Shown: piece after piece, positions 15,301 to 23,124 of the stretch
Position numbering within the stretch: the first letter of the stretch is position 1
Layout of the letters: each line of letters opens with the position of its first letter
Origin: Streptomyces bikiniensis
Lineage (GTDB): Bacteria > Actinomycetota > Actinomycetes > Streptomycetales > Streptomycetaceae
DNA: 28,153 nt
Direction: 5' to 3'
NCBI GenBank assembly: GCA_000716465.1
Contig: JNWL01000062.1
Span: 1 to 28,153 of the forward strand
The notes under the pieces: generated by a model
The model's database searches: none
What the model was told of the DNA's origin: nothing
Seen by the model: the letters and a program-made list of their open reading frames with translations, nothing else
Position numbers and translations under genes: made by a program

Positions 15301-18300
15301 GCGCGTCCTCACCGGTGCGCAGCCGCACCGCCGAGCCGTGCCGCTCCTTGACGACCTCCAGCTGGGCCGGGATCCGGCGGCGCAGGTCGCCGACGTGGCT
15401 GACGATGCCGACGCTGCGGTCCCGCTCGCGCAGCGAGTCGAGGACGTCGAGGACCTCGTCGAGGGTCTGCTCGTCGAGGCTGCCGAAGCCCTCGTCGATG
15501 AAGAGGGTGTCGAGCCGGACGCCGCCCGCCTCGTCCGTGACCACGTCGGCGAGGCCGAGGGCGAGGGCGAGGGAGGCGAAGAAGGTCTCGCCGCCGGAGA
15601 GGGTGGCGGTGTCGCGCTCGCTGCCGGTCCAGGCGTCCACGACGTGCAGCCCGAGGCCGGCCCGCTTGGCGCCGGAGCGGGCGTCGGAGTGGACGAGGGT
15701 GTAGCGGCCCGAGGACATGCGCAGGAGGCGGGCGGTCGCGGCGGCCGCGACCTGTTCGAGCCGGGCGGCCAGGACGTACGACTCCAGGCGCATCCGGCGC
15801 TCGTTCTCGGCGGAGGTGCCGGCGGTGAGGGCGGCGAGGCGGGCCACCCGCTCGTGCTCCTCGCGGAGCGGCCCCAGGCGGTGGACCTCGGCGGCGGCCC
15901 GCCGGGAGAGCTCGGTGAGGTCCGCGACCCGTTCGCGGGCGGCGGCGAGGGCGGAGTCGGCCGCGCGCAGGGCGCGTTCGGCCGCCGCGTGGACGGCCTC
16001 GGCTGCGGCGAGGTCGGCGGGCGGGAGCGCGGCGGCGGCCGCGGTGCCCGGTTCCGCGAGCCGGTCCGCGACGACGGCCTCCTCGGCCTGCCAGGCGTCC
16101 AGGCGCTCCTCGACGCCGCGCCGCTCCCCCTCGCCCAGGAGCGCCCCGGCGGCCTCGTCGGGGGTGGCGAAGCCCTCCTGGTAGGCGGCGTCGGCGAGCC
16201 GGGCGTCGGCCTCCTTGAGGCGCAGGTCGGCGAGTTCGGCGGCGCGCACGGTGTCGGCGGCCTCGGCCAGGAGGTCGATCCGCCGCTCCAGGCGGGCGGC
16301 GTGTTCGGCCACAGTGGCGAACGCGCCGCGGCCCCGGGCCAGTTCCTCGTCCAGCGCCGCCCGCTCCCGGTCGAGGGCCTCGCGCCGCGAGGTCCGGGCG
16401 GCGACCCGTCGCTCGGCCGCCCGCTGCGCCGCCACCCGCTCCCCGTGCTCGTGCTCGGCCCGCGCGAGCGCCTGGCGCGCGGTGTGCGCCTGTCCGGCGA
16501 GCGCGTGGGCCTCGGCGTGGAGCCGGGTCAACTCCTCCACCTCGCGGGCGATTTCCTCGACTGCGGGGTCGGCGGCGGAGTCGGCGACGGAGTCGATGGT
16601 GTGACCGATGGTGTGGTCGACGGCCTGGTCAGTGGCTCGGTCGGCGGTGGCCGGGGCGCCGTCCGGGGCGGGCCGGGCCTCCGCGCGGGCCGCCGCCCAG
16701 GACCCGCGGGTGACGGCCAGTTCGCGTTCGGCGGCCGTACGGGTCTCCTCCGCGGCGGTGTAGGCCTCGTAGGCGGCCTCCTCGGTGGCGCGGTCGACGT
16801 GGCCGGCGGTGGTGCGGGCGGGGGCCGGGTGGTCGGTGGAGCCGCAGACCTGGCAGGGGGCGCCCGCCTCCAGGCCGGCCGCGAGTTCGGCGGCGATGCC
16901 CTCCAGGCGCCGGGACTTGACGTCGAGCCAGGTCTCGTGGGCGTCGTTCCGCCGCTCGCGGGCCTCCGTCAGACGGGCCTCGGCCGCCTCGGCGCCCCGG
17001 GCGAGGGCGTCGCGGCGGCGGGCCGCGTCGAGCCGGCGGCGGGCGGGTTCCAGCCGTCCGGCGAGGTGTTCGGCGCGGGCGACGGCGTCCCGGGCGGCCT
17101 CGGCGTGTCCGGCGAGCCGGGCGCGGCGCGGCTCCCAGCCGGCGAGCCAGTCGGCCGCGTCCCGCAGGGCCTCCTCGTCGGCGCGCGCCTCCCGTGCCAG
17201 TACGGCCCGTTCCTCGGCGACGGCGGCGGCGCGGTGCTCGGCGCGGCGGGCCGGTTCGAGTCCGCCGAGCTCCCCGCGCAGCCGGTTCTCCAGGGCGGCG
17301 AGCTGCTCGGCCCCGGCGTCGGCGAGGTCGGCCGGCAGCCGGGCGCGGGAGCGGGCGAGGGCGGTGCGCGCGGCGGCCTGCTCGCGCTCGGCGTCCCGGC
17401 GCAGGGCCAGGGCGGGGGCGACCCGGTCGGCCCGGACGCTCCCGTCGAGGACGGCCCGGAGCCGGTCGCGCTCGGGGGCCCGCTCGGTGATCCGCTCGCG
17501 GCGCAGGAGGGCGTCGGCGTGGCGGGCCTGGCGGGCGGCGAGGTCGCGCTCGGCGTCGAGCGCGGCGCGGGCGTCGTCCCGGCGGCGCTCGGCGGCGGCG
17601 AGCCGCAGGCCCGCGACGTCCAGGGCCTCCCGCGCCTCGGTGCGGGCGACGGCGGCCCAGGCGAGGACGGCGGCGGCGAGCCCGGGTTCTCCGGCGGCCC
17701 CCTCGACCGGGGTGCGGGCGGCGTCGAGTCCGCCGGCAGCCTGGGCCATGCGGTGGGCGAGGGCGAGCAGCCGCTCGTCCCCCTCCCGTACCCGCTGTTC
17801 GGCCACGCGCCGCAGGTCGGCCAGGCGTTCCTCGACGGCGACGAAGCGGCGGGTGTCGAAGAGGCGGCCGAGGAGCCTGCCCCGGGCTTCGGCATCGGCG
17901 CGCAGGAAGCGGGCGAAGTCGCCCTGCGGGAGGAGGACGACCTGGCAGAACTGCTCGCGGCTCATGCCGAGGAGCTGGGTGATCTCCTCGCCGGTCTCCT
18001 GGTGGGAGCGGCTGAGGCCGTTCCAGGCGCCGGTGGCCGGGTCGTACTCGCGCAGCCAGGTCTGGGCCTTCTCGGTGGTGAAGCCGGTGCCGCGCCGCTT
18101 GGGCCGCTGCTGGGCCGGGCGGCGGGTGATCTCCAACCGCCGGTCGCCCACGGTCAGTTCGAGGAGGACCTCGGTGTACGTGCCGACGGGGGCGTGGTCG
18201 CTGCGCAGGGTGGTGCCGGGGGTCTGGCGGACGCCGGGCACGCTTCCGTAGAGGGCGAAGCAGACGGCGTCGAGGACGGAGGTCTTGCCCGCGCCGGTCG

Positions 18301-18406
18301 GCCCGTGGAGCAGGAAGAGACCGGCGGAGGACAGGGCGTCGAAGTCGACGGTCTGCGTGGCGCCGAAGGGGCCGAACGCGGTGATCTCCAGGCGGTGCAG
18401 CCTCAC
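15290..18406 (-). CDS. sbcC: SbcC, SMC-like ATPase of the SbcCD nuclease
   Basis: This 1038-residue protein is the ATPase arm of SbcCD (Rad50-like), which with SbcD opens DNA hairpins and processes protein-blocked or double-strand ends. The Walker A is GPTGAGKTS at 35-43, and the Q-loop region is LLPQGDFARFL. Two long Arg/Glu/Ala-rich coiled coils flank a zinc hook CQVC (Cys518, Cys521). The ABC signature is LSGGE at 936-940, and FIDEGFGSLD is the Walker B with D-loop. The start is GTG 18406, which overlaps the sbcD stop in a GTGA motif, so translation is coupled. Length fits the family. An oddity is a repeat of seven D-x-x-x tetrapeptides at 589-616, just after the hook. The 3' end overlaps the convergent Lrp gene by 11 bases. 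Confidence 0.93.
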   Translation of the reverse strand: MRLHRLEITAFGPFGATQTVDFDALSSAGLFLLHGPTGAGKTSVLDAVCFALYGSVPGVRQTPGTTLRSDHAPVGTYTEVLLELTVGDRRLEITRRPAQQRPKRRGTGFTTEKAQTWLREYDPATGAWNGLSRSHQETGEEITQLLGMSREQFCQVVLLPQGDFARFLRADAEARGRLLGRLFDTRRFVAVEERLADLRRVAEQRVREGDERLLALAHRMAQAAGGLDAARTPVEGAAGEPGLAAAVLAWAAVARTEAREALDVAGLRLAAAERRRDDARAALDAERDLAARQARHADALLRRERITERAPERDRLRAVLDGSVRADRVAPALALRRDAEREQAAARTALARSRARLPADLADAGAEQLAALENRLRGELGGLEPARRAEHRAAAVAEERAVLAREARADEEALRDAADWLAGWEPRRARLAGHAEAARDAVARAEHLAGRLEPARRRLDAARRRDALARGAEAAEARLTEARERRNDAHETWLDVKSRRLEGIAAELAAGLEAGAPCQVCGSTDHPAPARTTAGHVDRATEEAAYEAYTAAEETRTAAERELAVTRGSWAAARAEARPAPDGAPATADRATDQAVDHTIGHTIDSVADSAADPAVEEIAREVEELTRLHAEAHALAGQAHTARQALARAEHEHGERVAAQRAAERRVAARTSRREALDRERAALDEELARGRGAFATVAEHAARLERRIDLLAEAADTVRAAELADLRLKEADARLADAAYQEGFATPDEAAGALLGEGERRGVEERLDAWQAEEAVVADRLAEPGTAAAAALPPADLAAAEAVHAAAERALRAADSALAAARERVADLTELSRRAAAEVHRLGPLREEHERVARLAALTAGTSAENERRMRLESYVLAARLEQVAAAATARLLRMSSGRYTLVHSDARSGAKRAGLGLHVVDAWTGSERDTATLSGGETFFASLALALGLADVVTDEAGGVRLDTLFIDEGFGSLDEQTLDEVLDVLDSLRERDRSVGIVSHVGDLRRRIPAQLEVVKERHGSAVRLRTGEDALSG
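16559..16642 (-). repeat. 12-bp tandem repeat inside sbcC, seven units
   Basis: Seven consecutive 12-base units begin at 16559, 16571, 16583, 16595, 16607, 16619 and 16631, nearly all ending in TC or CC on the plus strand. The two at 16595 and 16607 differ at one base, as do those at 16571 and 16583. On the coding strand each unit gives a tetrapeptide of the form D-x-A/T-V/I/A, such as DRAT, DHTI, DSVA and DPAV. The period keeps the reading frame. Confidence 0.8.
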
Positions 18407-19581
18407 CGGCCCACCTCGCGCTCGGCCGTGTCGACCCGTACGTCGTCGAAGGCGCCGTACAGGACGGCCCGTTCCGCTCCGTCGAGCACCGCGCCGCCGC
18501 GCACATGGGCCACGAAGTCCTCCGCGATCTGCTGGTCGCTGCGGTCCCGGAGCCGCCGGGCGTAGGAGGCGCCGGTGTCGCTCCCGGTCCGTTCGGGGTC
18601 GAAGACGAGGTTGAGGGTGTGCGGGAAGCGTTCGGCGAGCCGGTTCATGGGGTCGGCAGGCCGTACGGGGTCGGTGAGGGTGGCCTCGACCCAGGAGCCC
18701 TCGTGGCGGGCGTGCGCGGGGTCGGCGAGGAGGTCGTCGAGCCGGCCCCGGAGCCGGGCGAGGGGGCGCGGGACGGGGCAGTCGAGGCGTTCGGCGTCGA
18801 GGTCCGCGCCCTCGGGGCCCGCGGGGCCGAGGTCGACGAGCCACATGGTCTTGCGGTGGTCGGCCTCGGAGAACGAGTACGCGAGGGGGGAACCGGAGTA
18901 GCGGACGCGGGGGGTGAGGGTCTGGCTGCCGTGGAGGTGGCCGAGGGCGACGTAGTCGACGCCGTCGAAGATCCCGGCGGGGACGGCGGAGACGCCGCCG
19001 ACGGTGATGTCCCGCTCGCTGTCGCTGGGGGCGCCGCCGGCGACGAAGGCGTGGGCGACGACGACGGAGCGGGTGGCGGCGGGCCGGGTCGCGAGGTCGG
19101 CGCGGACCCGGTCCATGGCGGCGGTGAGCACGGCCTCGTGGCCGGCCTTCCCGGCGCCGAGGCGCTCGCGGACGAGGGCGGGTTCGAGGTAGGGCAGGCC
19201 GTAGAGGGCGACGTCGCCGTGGGCGTCGGTGAGGACGACGGGGGTGCCGATGCCGCCCGGGTCGGTGCGGAGGTGGATGCCGGCCCGTTCGATGAGTCCG
19301 GCGCCGACGCCGAGGCGGCGGGCCGAGTCGTGGTTGCCGGAGATCATGAGGGTGGGGACGCCGGCCTCGGCGAGGCGGTGCAGGGCGGTGTCGAAGAGTT
19401 CGACGGCGGACAGCGGGGGCACGGCCCGGTCGTAGACGTCGCCGGCGACGAGGACGGCGTCGACGCGGTGCTCGTGGACGGTGGCCACGAGGTGGTCGAG
19501 GAACGCGGCCTGGGCGCCGAGGAGTCCGACGCGGTGGAAGGACCGGCCGAGGTGCCAGTCCGAGGTGTGCAGGAGCCTCAC
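18403..19581 (-). CDS. sbcD: SbcD, nuclease subunit of SbcCD
   Basis: This 392-residue calcineurin-fold metallophosphoesterase is Mre11-like. The metal-binding motifs are in order: DWHLG at 8-12, GDVYD with Asp48, GNHD with Asn83-His84-Asp85, and later VVAHAF and GHLHGS. It supplies the Mn-dependent exonuclease and endonuclease activity of SbcCD, acting on DNA hairpins and ends. The start is GTG 19581, because the protein must begin with the conserved beta-strand VRLLHTSDWHLG; the longer open frame upstream encodes unrelated sequence. It is the first gene of the sbcD-sbcC operon, joined by a GTGA overlap. A perfect 8-bp hairpin lies about 40 bases upstream in the leader. No SOS or RecA-NDp element was found before it. 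Confidence 0.93.
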   Translation of the reverse strand: MRLLHTSDWHLGRSFHRVGLLGAQAAFLDHLVATVHEHRVDAVLVAGDVYDRAVPPLSAVELFDTALHRLAEAGVPTLMISGNHDSARRLGVGAGLIERAGIHLRTDPGGIGTPVVLTDAHGDVALYGLPYLEPALVRERLGAGKAGHEAVLTAAMDRVRADLATRPAATRSVVVAHAFVAGGAPSDSERDITVGGVSAVPAGIFDGVDYVALGHLHGSQTLTPRVRYSGSPLAYSFSEADHRKTMWLVDLGPAGPEGADLDAERLDCPVPRPLARLRGRLDDLLADPAHARHEGSWVEATLTDPVRPADPMNRLAERFPHTLNLVFDPERTGSDTGASYARRLRDRSDQQIAEDFVAHVRGGAVLDGAERAVLYGAFDDVRVDTAEREVGR

Positions 19582-19619
19582 GGTGCCGTCCCACCCCGCA
19601 TGTGTGCCGTCCCTCCCCC

Positions 19620-19637
19620 ACCGGTGCCCGCACCGGT
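19620..19637. promoter_or_regulatory. Perfect hairpin/dyad in the sbcDC leader
   Basis: ACCGGTGC-CC-GCACCGGT is a perfect 8-bp inverted repeat with a 2-base centre, 38-56 bases upstream of the sbcD start. A -10-like TAGCGT lies further upstream on the minus strand (19664-19659). It could be a repressor operator or an RNA stem in the leader. Confidence 0.5.
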
Positions 19638-19719
19638 CTTCGTTCGTGTGCGCCCACCACGCTATCCCGAGCAGGGTGCGGGGGTGGCCGTCCGGGTGAC
19701 GGAGCACCGGGGTCCGGCG

Positions 19720-20346
19720 TCACACGTCGCCGTACGCCTCGCCGCCGAGCTCGAACGTCGCCGTGCCCGCCGTGGCGTCGGCGAGCCAGGCGCGGAAGGC
19801 GTCGACGTCGGCGTCCGGAAGGCCGATCCCGATCGTGACGGCGTCGGCGTACCGCACGTCCCGGACGGCGCGGCCGGTCGCCCGCAGGTCGTTCTCCAGT
19901 TTGCCCGCCCGCTGGTGGTCGACGGTGACGGTGGCGAGCCGGAAGCGCTGCCGGGTCACGGTGCCGAGCGCGTCGAGGGCCTCGCCGACCACGCCTCCGT
20001 ACGCGCGGATCAGACCGCCCGCGCCGAGCTTCACGCCGCCGTAGTAGCGGGTGACGACGGCGGCGACGTACCGCGTCTCGCGGCGCAGCAGCATCTGGAG
20101 CATGGGGACGCCGGCCGTGCCGCCCGGTTCGCCGTCGTCGCTCGCCTTCTGCACGGAGGCGTCGGCGCCGATGACGTACGCGAAGCAGTTGTGGGTCGCC
20201 GTGGGGTGTTCGCGGCGGATCCTCGCCACGAACTCCTGCGCCTCCCGCTCGTCGGCGACGGGCGCGATGGCGCAGAGGAAGCGCGAGCGGTTGATCTCGG
20301 TCTCGTGCACGCCCTCGCGGGCCGGGGTGCGGTACTGCTCCTGCAT
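19720..20346 (-). CDS. yigZ: YigZ/IMPACT family protein
   Basis: This 208-residue protein has the UPF0029/IMPACT N-terminal domain (about 15-125), with the signature SDDGEPGGTAGVPM and the later TRYYGGVKLGAGGLIRAY. A smaller ferredoxin-like C-terminal domain follows (about 140-200). Eukaryotic IMPACT regulates the kinase GCN2; bacterial YigZ is cytosolic and its role, possibly RNA- or ribosome-linked, is unsettled. ATG 20346 is chosen because a -10 box TAGGCT lies exactly 6 bases upstream, indicating a leaderless transcript. The gene stands alone, divergent from the CoA-binding protein and 138 bases from the sbcD start. Confidence 0.9.
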   Translation of the reverse strand: MQEQYRTPAREGVHETEINRSRFLCAIAPVADEREAQEFVARIRREHPTATHNCFAYVIGADASVQKASDDGEPGGTAGVPMLQMLLRRETRYVAAVVTRYYGGVKLGAGGLIRAYGGVVGEALDALGTVTRQRFRLATVTVDHQRAGKLENDLRATGRAVRDVRYADAVTIGIGLPDADVDAFRAWLADATAGTATFELGGEAYGDV

Positions 20347-20352
20347 CCGACC

Positions 20353-20358
20353 AGCCTA
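20353..20358 (-). promoter_or_regulatory. -10 box of yigZ, leaderless
   Basis: TAGGCT on the minus strand ends 6 bases before the ATG at 20346. The -35 is not clear. Confidence 0.45.
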
Positions 20359-20471
20359 CGTTCCGCCGGCCCGGTGCTCCCCGGCGGCCGGTGGGGGGCC
20401 TCGGGAATCAAGGGCCGGCGCGGCTCGTTCCCCCGGGAGACGGACCGCGCCGAGGAGAGGCAGCAGAGACG

Positions 20472-20915
20472 ATGAGCGCCGACAGCACGACCACCACCGG
20501 TACCGCCGGGTACTCCGCCTCGGAGGCGGTACGACGGATCCTGACGTCCACGGGCGACACCTGGGCGGTGGTGGGCCTCTCGAACAACCGGGCGCGGGCC
20601 GCCTACGGGGTCGCGGCCGTCCTCCAGCGCTTCGGGAAGCGGGTCGTCCCGGTCCACCCGAAGGCGGAGACGGTCCACGGCGAGCGGGGCTACGCGTCCC
20701 TGGCGGACGTCCCCTTCCCGGTGGACGTCGTGGACGTCTTCGTCAACAGCGACCTGGCGGGCGGGGTCGCGGACGAGGCCGTGGCGATCGGCGCCAAGGC
20801 GGTCTGGTTCCAGCTGGACGTGATCGACGAGGCCGCCTTCGCCCGCGTCCGCGAGGCGGGCCTGGACATGGTGATGGACCGCTGCCCGGCGATCGAGATC
20901 CCGCGCCTGGGCTGA
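20472..20915 (+). CDS. CoA-binding protein, Rossmann fold (YccU-like)
   Basis: This 147-residue single-domain protein has a CoA-binding Rossmann fold. The first strand and turn are VVGLSNN, followed by the conserved RFGKRVVPVHPK and later AIGAKAVWFQLDV. It resembles the nucleotide-binding half of succinyl-CoA synthetase alpha subunits but lacks the catalytic half, as in YccU-type proteins of unknown role. It should be cytosolic. The start is ATG 20472, with AGGAGAGG at 20453-20460 somewhat far upstream (11 bases); an upstream in-frame ATG at 20391 would add a low-complexity leader and is rejected. A 7-bp dyad CCGCCGG/CCGGCGG occurs in the 125-base gap to yigZ. Its stop is 6 bases from the stop of the convergent YbaK gene. 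Confidence 0.87.
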   Translation: MSADSTTTTGTAGYSASEAVRRILTSTGDTWAVVGLSNNRARAAYGVAAVLQRFGKRVVPVHPKAETVHGERGYASLADVPFPVDVVDVFVNSDLAGGVADEAVAIGAKAVWFQLDVIDEAAFARVREAGLDMVMDRCPAIEIPRLG

Positions 20916-20921
20916 GCGGGG

Positions 20922-21485
20922 TCAGGCGGCGGGGACGCCGAGGCCCTCCAGGACGACCGCGCCGGGGAGTCGGCCGAGGGCCTTGCCGGGGAGGACGAGC
21001 TTGCCGCGGCGGCGGCCGCTGCCGACGAGGACCCAGGGCGTGTCGACCACGGCGGCGTCCACGAGGAGCGGCCAGTCGGCGGGGAGGCCGACGGGGGTGA
21101 TGCCGCCGTACTCCATGCCGCTCTCGCCGGTGGCCGTGTCCGCCGGGGCGAACGAGGCCTTGCGGGCGCCGAGGTGACGGCGCACCACCCCGTTGACGTC
21201 GACGCGGGTGGCGGAGCCGACGACGCAGGCGGCGAGGGTCGTGTCGCCGCCCCGCCCGGCCGCCACGACCACGCAGTTCGCGGAGGCGTCGAGGAGGTCG
21301 GCGCCGTGGTGCTCCACGAAGACGGCGGTGTCGGCGATGGCCGGGTCGGTGTCGACGTAGAGCACCTGGTCGGCCGGGACGGGGCCCGTCCGGGCGCGGA
21401 CGGCGGCGGCGACGGGGCCGGTCAGGAGGTCGAGGCAGTCCGGGGCGGGCCGGGCGTCGGTGAAGTCTCCGATGGGTGCGCGCAT
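20922..21485 (-). CDS. YbaK/EbsC family protein, aminoacyl-tRNA deacylase-like
   Basis: This 187-residue protein belongs to the YbaK/ProX editing-domain family, which hydrolyses misacylated tRNAs such as Cys-tRNAPro or Ala-tRNAPro in trans. Conserved features are the strand CVVVAAGRGG, the lysine in GARKASFAPA, and GGITPVGLP near the active site. It is cytosolic. The start is taken at ATG 21485; an in-frame GTG three codons earlier is also possible. A much longer frame upstream runs through the 26-bp repeat and is rejected because that period is not a multiple of three. The tRNA substrate cannot be told from the sequence. Confidence 0.87.
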   Translation of the reverse strand: MRAPIGDFTDARPAPDCLDLLTGPVAAAVRARTGPVPADQVLYVDTDPAIADTAVFVEHHGADLLDASANCVVVAAGRGGDTTLAACVVGSATRVDVNGVVRRHLGARKASFAPADTATGESGMEYGGITPVGLPADWPLLVDAAVVDTPWVLVGSGRRRGKLVLPGKALGRLPGAVVLEGLGVPAA

Positions 21486-21588
21486 GTGCGTCACGCTGAC
21501 AACCGGTGCCGGGGCGGGCGGGGCCGTCTCGGAGTACGGGCGGGGGTGCGTACGCGTGTACGGGCAGGGGCGCGCAATGCGGGGGTGC

Positions 21589-21666
21589 GGGCGGAGGCAC
21601 GTAGGTGTGTACGCGGGCGGAGGCACGTCCAGGCGTACGCGGGCGGAGTCGCGTACAGGCGTACGC
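21589..21666. repeat. 26-bp tandem repeat, three good copies plus degenerate ones
   Basis: Units start at 21589, 21615 and 21641, each beginning GGGCGGAG and ending GTACGC. They match closely except for four to six central bases. Weaker copies extend upstream to about 21539 (GGGCGGGGGTGCGTACG and relatives). The period is not a multiple of three, so the array is non-coding. It fills most of the gap between the YbaK start and the end of the acyltransferase gene. Confidence 0.75.
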
Positions 21667-21677
21667 GCACGCGCCCG

Positions 21678-22436
21678 TCAGGTCGCCGCCGTGCCCGCCT
21701 GTTCGATCTCCCACTCCGCGAGCGCCGCGAGCTGCTCGGGGGTGACGTCCTCCGGGATCGGGACGGGGGCGGGGGTGCGGAGCGGGGGCTGCCAGCCGTT
21801 CTCCGGGTTCCAGCTGCGGACCACCTTCGCCGGGGCGCCCGCCACGACCGAGTGGTCCGGGACCTCGCCGCGCACCACCGCGCCCGCCGCGACGACCACG
21901 TTCCGGCCGAGGCGCGCGCCGGGCAGGACCACCGCGCCCGTGCCGAGCCAGCAGCCGGGGCCGATGGAGACCGGTGCCGAGCGGGGCCACTGGCGGCCGA
22001 CCGGCTCGTCCGGGTCGTCGTAGCTGTGGTTGGTCGAGGTGATGTAGACGTACGGGCCGCAGTACGTGTCCGAGCCGATCGTCACCTCCGCGTCGGCTAT
22101 GACGTGGCTGCCCCGGCCGAGGACGACCCCGTCGCCGAGGGTCAGGACCGTCTCCGTCCCGAGGTCGAGGTCCGGGAGCATCCCGGCCGTCAGCGTGACC
22201 TGCTCGGCGATGATGCAGCACGCCCCGATCTCGATCCACCGCTCGCCGAAGACCGTGCCCTGCGGGAAGGCGAGCCGGGTCCCCTCGCCGAGCCGGCGGA
22301 AGCGCAGCCTCCCCTGGTGCTCGGCGGTGACGGCGCCGGCCCGCTGCGCCCAGCGCCAGCCGCCCTGGAGGGCGTGCGCGACGGCCCGGCGCCGCCAGGC
22401 GGCGAGGGATGAGAACGTGTTTCTGTTCCTGGGCAC
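21678..22436 (-). CDS. Hexapeptide-repeat acyltransferase (left-handed beta-helix)
   Basis: This protein of about 252 residues has hexapeptide repeats over roughly 60-200 (for example IGACCIIAEQVTLTAG, LGDGVVLGRGSHVIADAEV, LGRNVVVAAGAVVRG, VVAGAPAKVV). These build a left-handed beta-helix. The loop TSTNHSYDDP carries the likely catalytic histidine of O-acetyltransferases in the NodL/LacA/CatB group. It would move an acyl group from CoA to a sugar or similar acceptor in the cytosol; the acceptor is unknown. The GTG at 22436 is preferred over GTG 22472 because a -10 box TACCGT lies exactly 6 bases upstream. A C-terminal segment (after about 215) is Pro-rich. It is divergent from another beta-helix gene, the gamma-carbonic anhydrase. 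Confidence 0.83.
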   Translation of the reverse strand: MPRNRNTFSSLAAWRRRAVAHALQGGWRWAQRAGAVTAEHQGRLRFRRLGEGTRLAFPQGTVFGERWIEIGACCIIAEQVTLTAGMLPDLDLGTETVLTLGDGVVLGRGSHVIADAEVTIGSDTYCGPYVYITSTNHSYDDPDEPVGRQWPRSAPVSIGPGCWLGTGAVVLPGARLGRNVVVAAGAVVRGEVPDHSVVAGAPAKVVRSWNPENGWQPPLRTPAPVPIPEDVTPEQLAALAEWEIEQAGTAAT

Positions 22437-22442
22437 CCGGCC

Positions 22443-22448
22443 ACGGTA
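22443..22448 (-). promoter_or_regulatory. -10 box of the acyltransferase gene, leaderless
   Basis: TACCGT on the minus strand ends 6 bases before GTG 22436. A GTGATC lies 18 bases upstream of it as a possible -35. If real, the longer frame from 22472 is not translated. Confidence 0.4.
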
Positions 22449-22507
22449 GTCGGCGCCGTCGCGCCCGATCACCGCCGTGCGCTGTGATGTCCGTCATGAG
22501 CACGGCA

Positions 22508-22536
22508 TAGGCTGCGGCCCGGGGAGACCCCCGGGC
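22508..22536 (+). promoter_or_regulatory. -10 box and 5'-end hairpin of the gamma-carbonic anhydrase message
   Basis: A -10 box TAGGCT (22508-22513) is followed by a perfect 8-bp stem GCCCGGGG/CCCCGGGC (22517-22524 and 22529-22536) with loop AGAC. Transcription from this -10 would start inside or just before the stem, leaving a hairpin at the very 5' end. The ribosome binding site AGGAG (22558-22562) lies downstream, outside the stem. Confidence 0.45.
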
Positions 22537-22571
22537 GCGACACGACGGCCGACGACCAGGAGCGAAGAACC

Positions 22572-23099
22572 ATGACAGAGGCGTTGATCAAGGGCGTGGG
22601 CGGCAAGGAGCCGCGGATCGACCCGACGGCCTTCACCGCCCCCACCTCGGTGGTCCTCGGCGAGGTCACCCTCGGCGCCCGCGCGAACATCTGGTACCAC
22701 ACGGTGCTGCGGGCGGACTGCGGCCCGATCGGGATCGGCGAGGACTCCAACGTCCAGGACAACTGCACGGTCCACGTCGACCCCGGCTTCCCCGTCTCGA
22801 TCGGGGCCCGGGTGACCGTCGGCCACAACGCCACCGTGCACGGCTGCGTCATCGAGGACGACGTGCTCGTCGGCATGGGCGCCACGGTCCTCAACGGGGC
22901 CCGGATCGGCGCCGGGTCGCTCGTCGCCGCCCAGGCGCTCGTCCCGCAGGGCATGCAGGTCCCGCCGGGCTCGCTGGTCGCGGGCGTACCGGCGAAGGTG
23001 CGCCGCCCGCTGACCGAGGAGGAGCAGGCGGGCATCCGGCTCAACGCCGAGATGTACCTGCACCTCGCCAAGGACCACGCGGAGGCCTTCGAGGACTGA
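22572..23099 (+). CDS. Gamma-class carbonic anhydrase family protein
   Basis: This 175-residue left-handed beta-helix protein has the residues of gamma-carbonic anhydrases. Zinc-binding histidines are His68, His85 and His90 (CTVHVD, VGHNATVHGC), with Arg47, Asp49 and Gln62 in the usual places. Trimers bind metal between subunits and hydrate carbon dioxide; several bacterial members are weak or inactive enzymes, so activity is not proven. It lacks the acidic loop and signal peptide of the archaeal Cam enzyme and fits the short cytosolic CamH/YrdA-type group. ATG 22572 follows AGGAG by 9 bases. A perfect terminator follows the stop by 25 bases. Confidence 0.92.
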   Translation: MTEALIKGVGGKEPRIDPTAFTAPTSVVLGEVTLGARANIWYHTVLRADCGPIGIGEDSNVQDNCTVHVDPGFPVSIGARVTVGHNATVHGCVIEDDVLVGMGATVLNGARIGAGSLVAAQALVPQGMQVPPGSLVAGVPAKVRRPLTEEEQAGIRLNAEMYLHLAKDHAEAFED

Positions 23100-23124
23100 G
23101 CGCGTCCCGTGCGCGGGAACGGAC

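Noticed and set aside
18407..19723. Extension of the sbcC frame upstream through sbcD
   Set aside because: It encodes Arg/Pro-rich sequence antagonistic to the conserved SbcD frame. The SbcC family N-terminus begins at GTG 18406.
21486..21502. TTGTCAGCG on the minus strand before ybaK, similar to the RecA-NDp upstream element
   Set aside because: The third part of the element differs and no TAnnnT lies eight bases downstream, so it does not make a RecA-NDp promoter.
21486..21626. N-terminal extension of the YbaK protein (PPPAYTPT...)
   Set aside because: It is a translation of the 26-bp tandem repeat, whose period is not a multiple of three.
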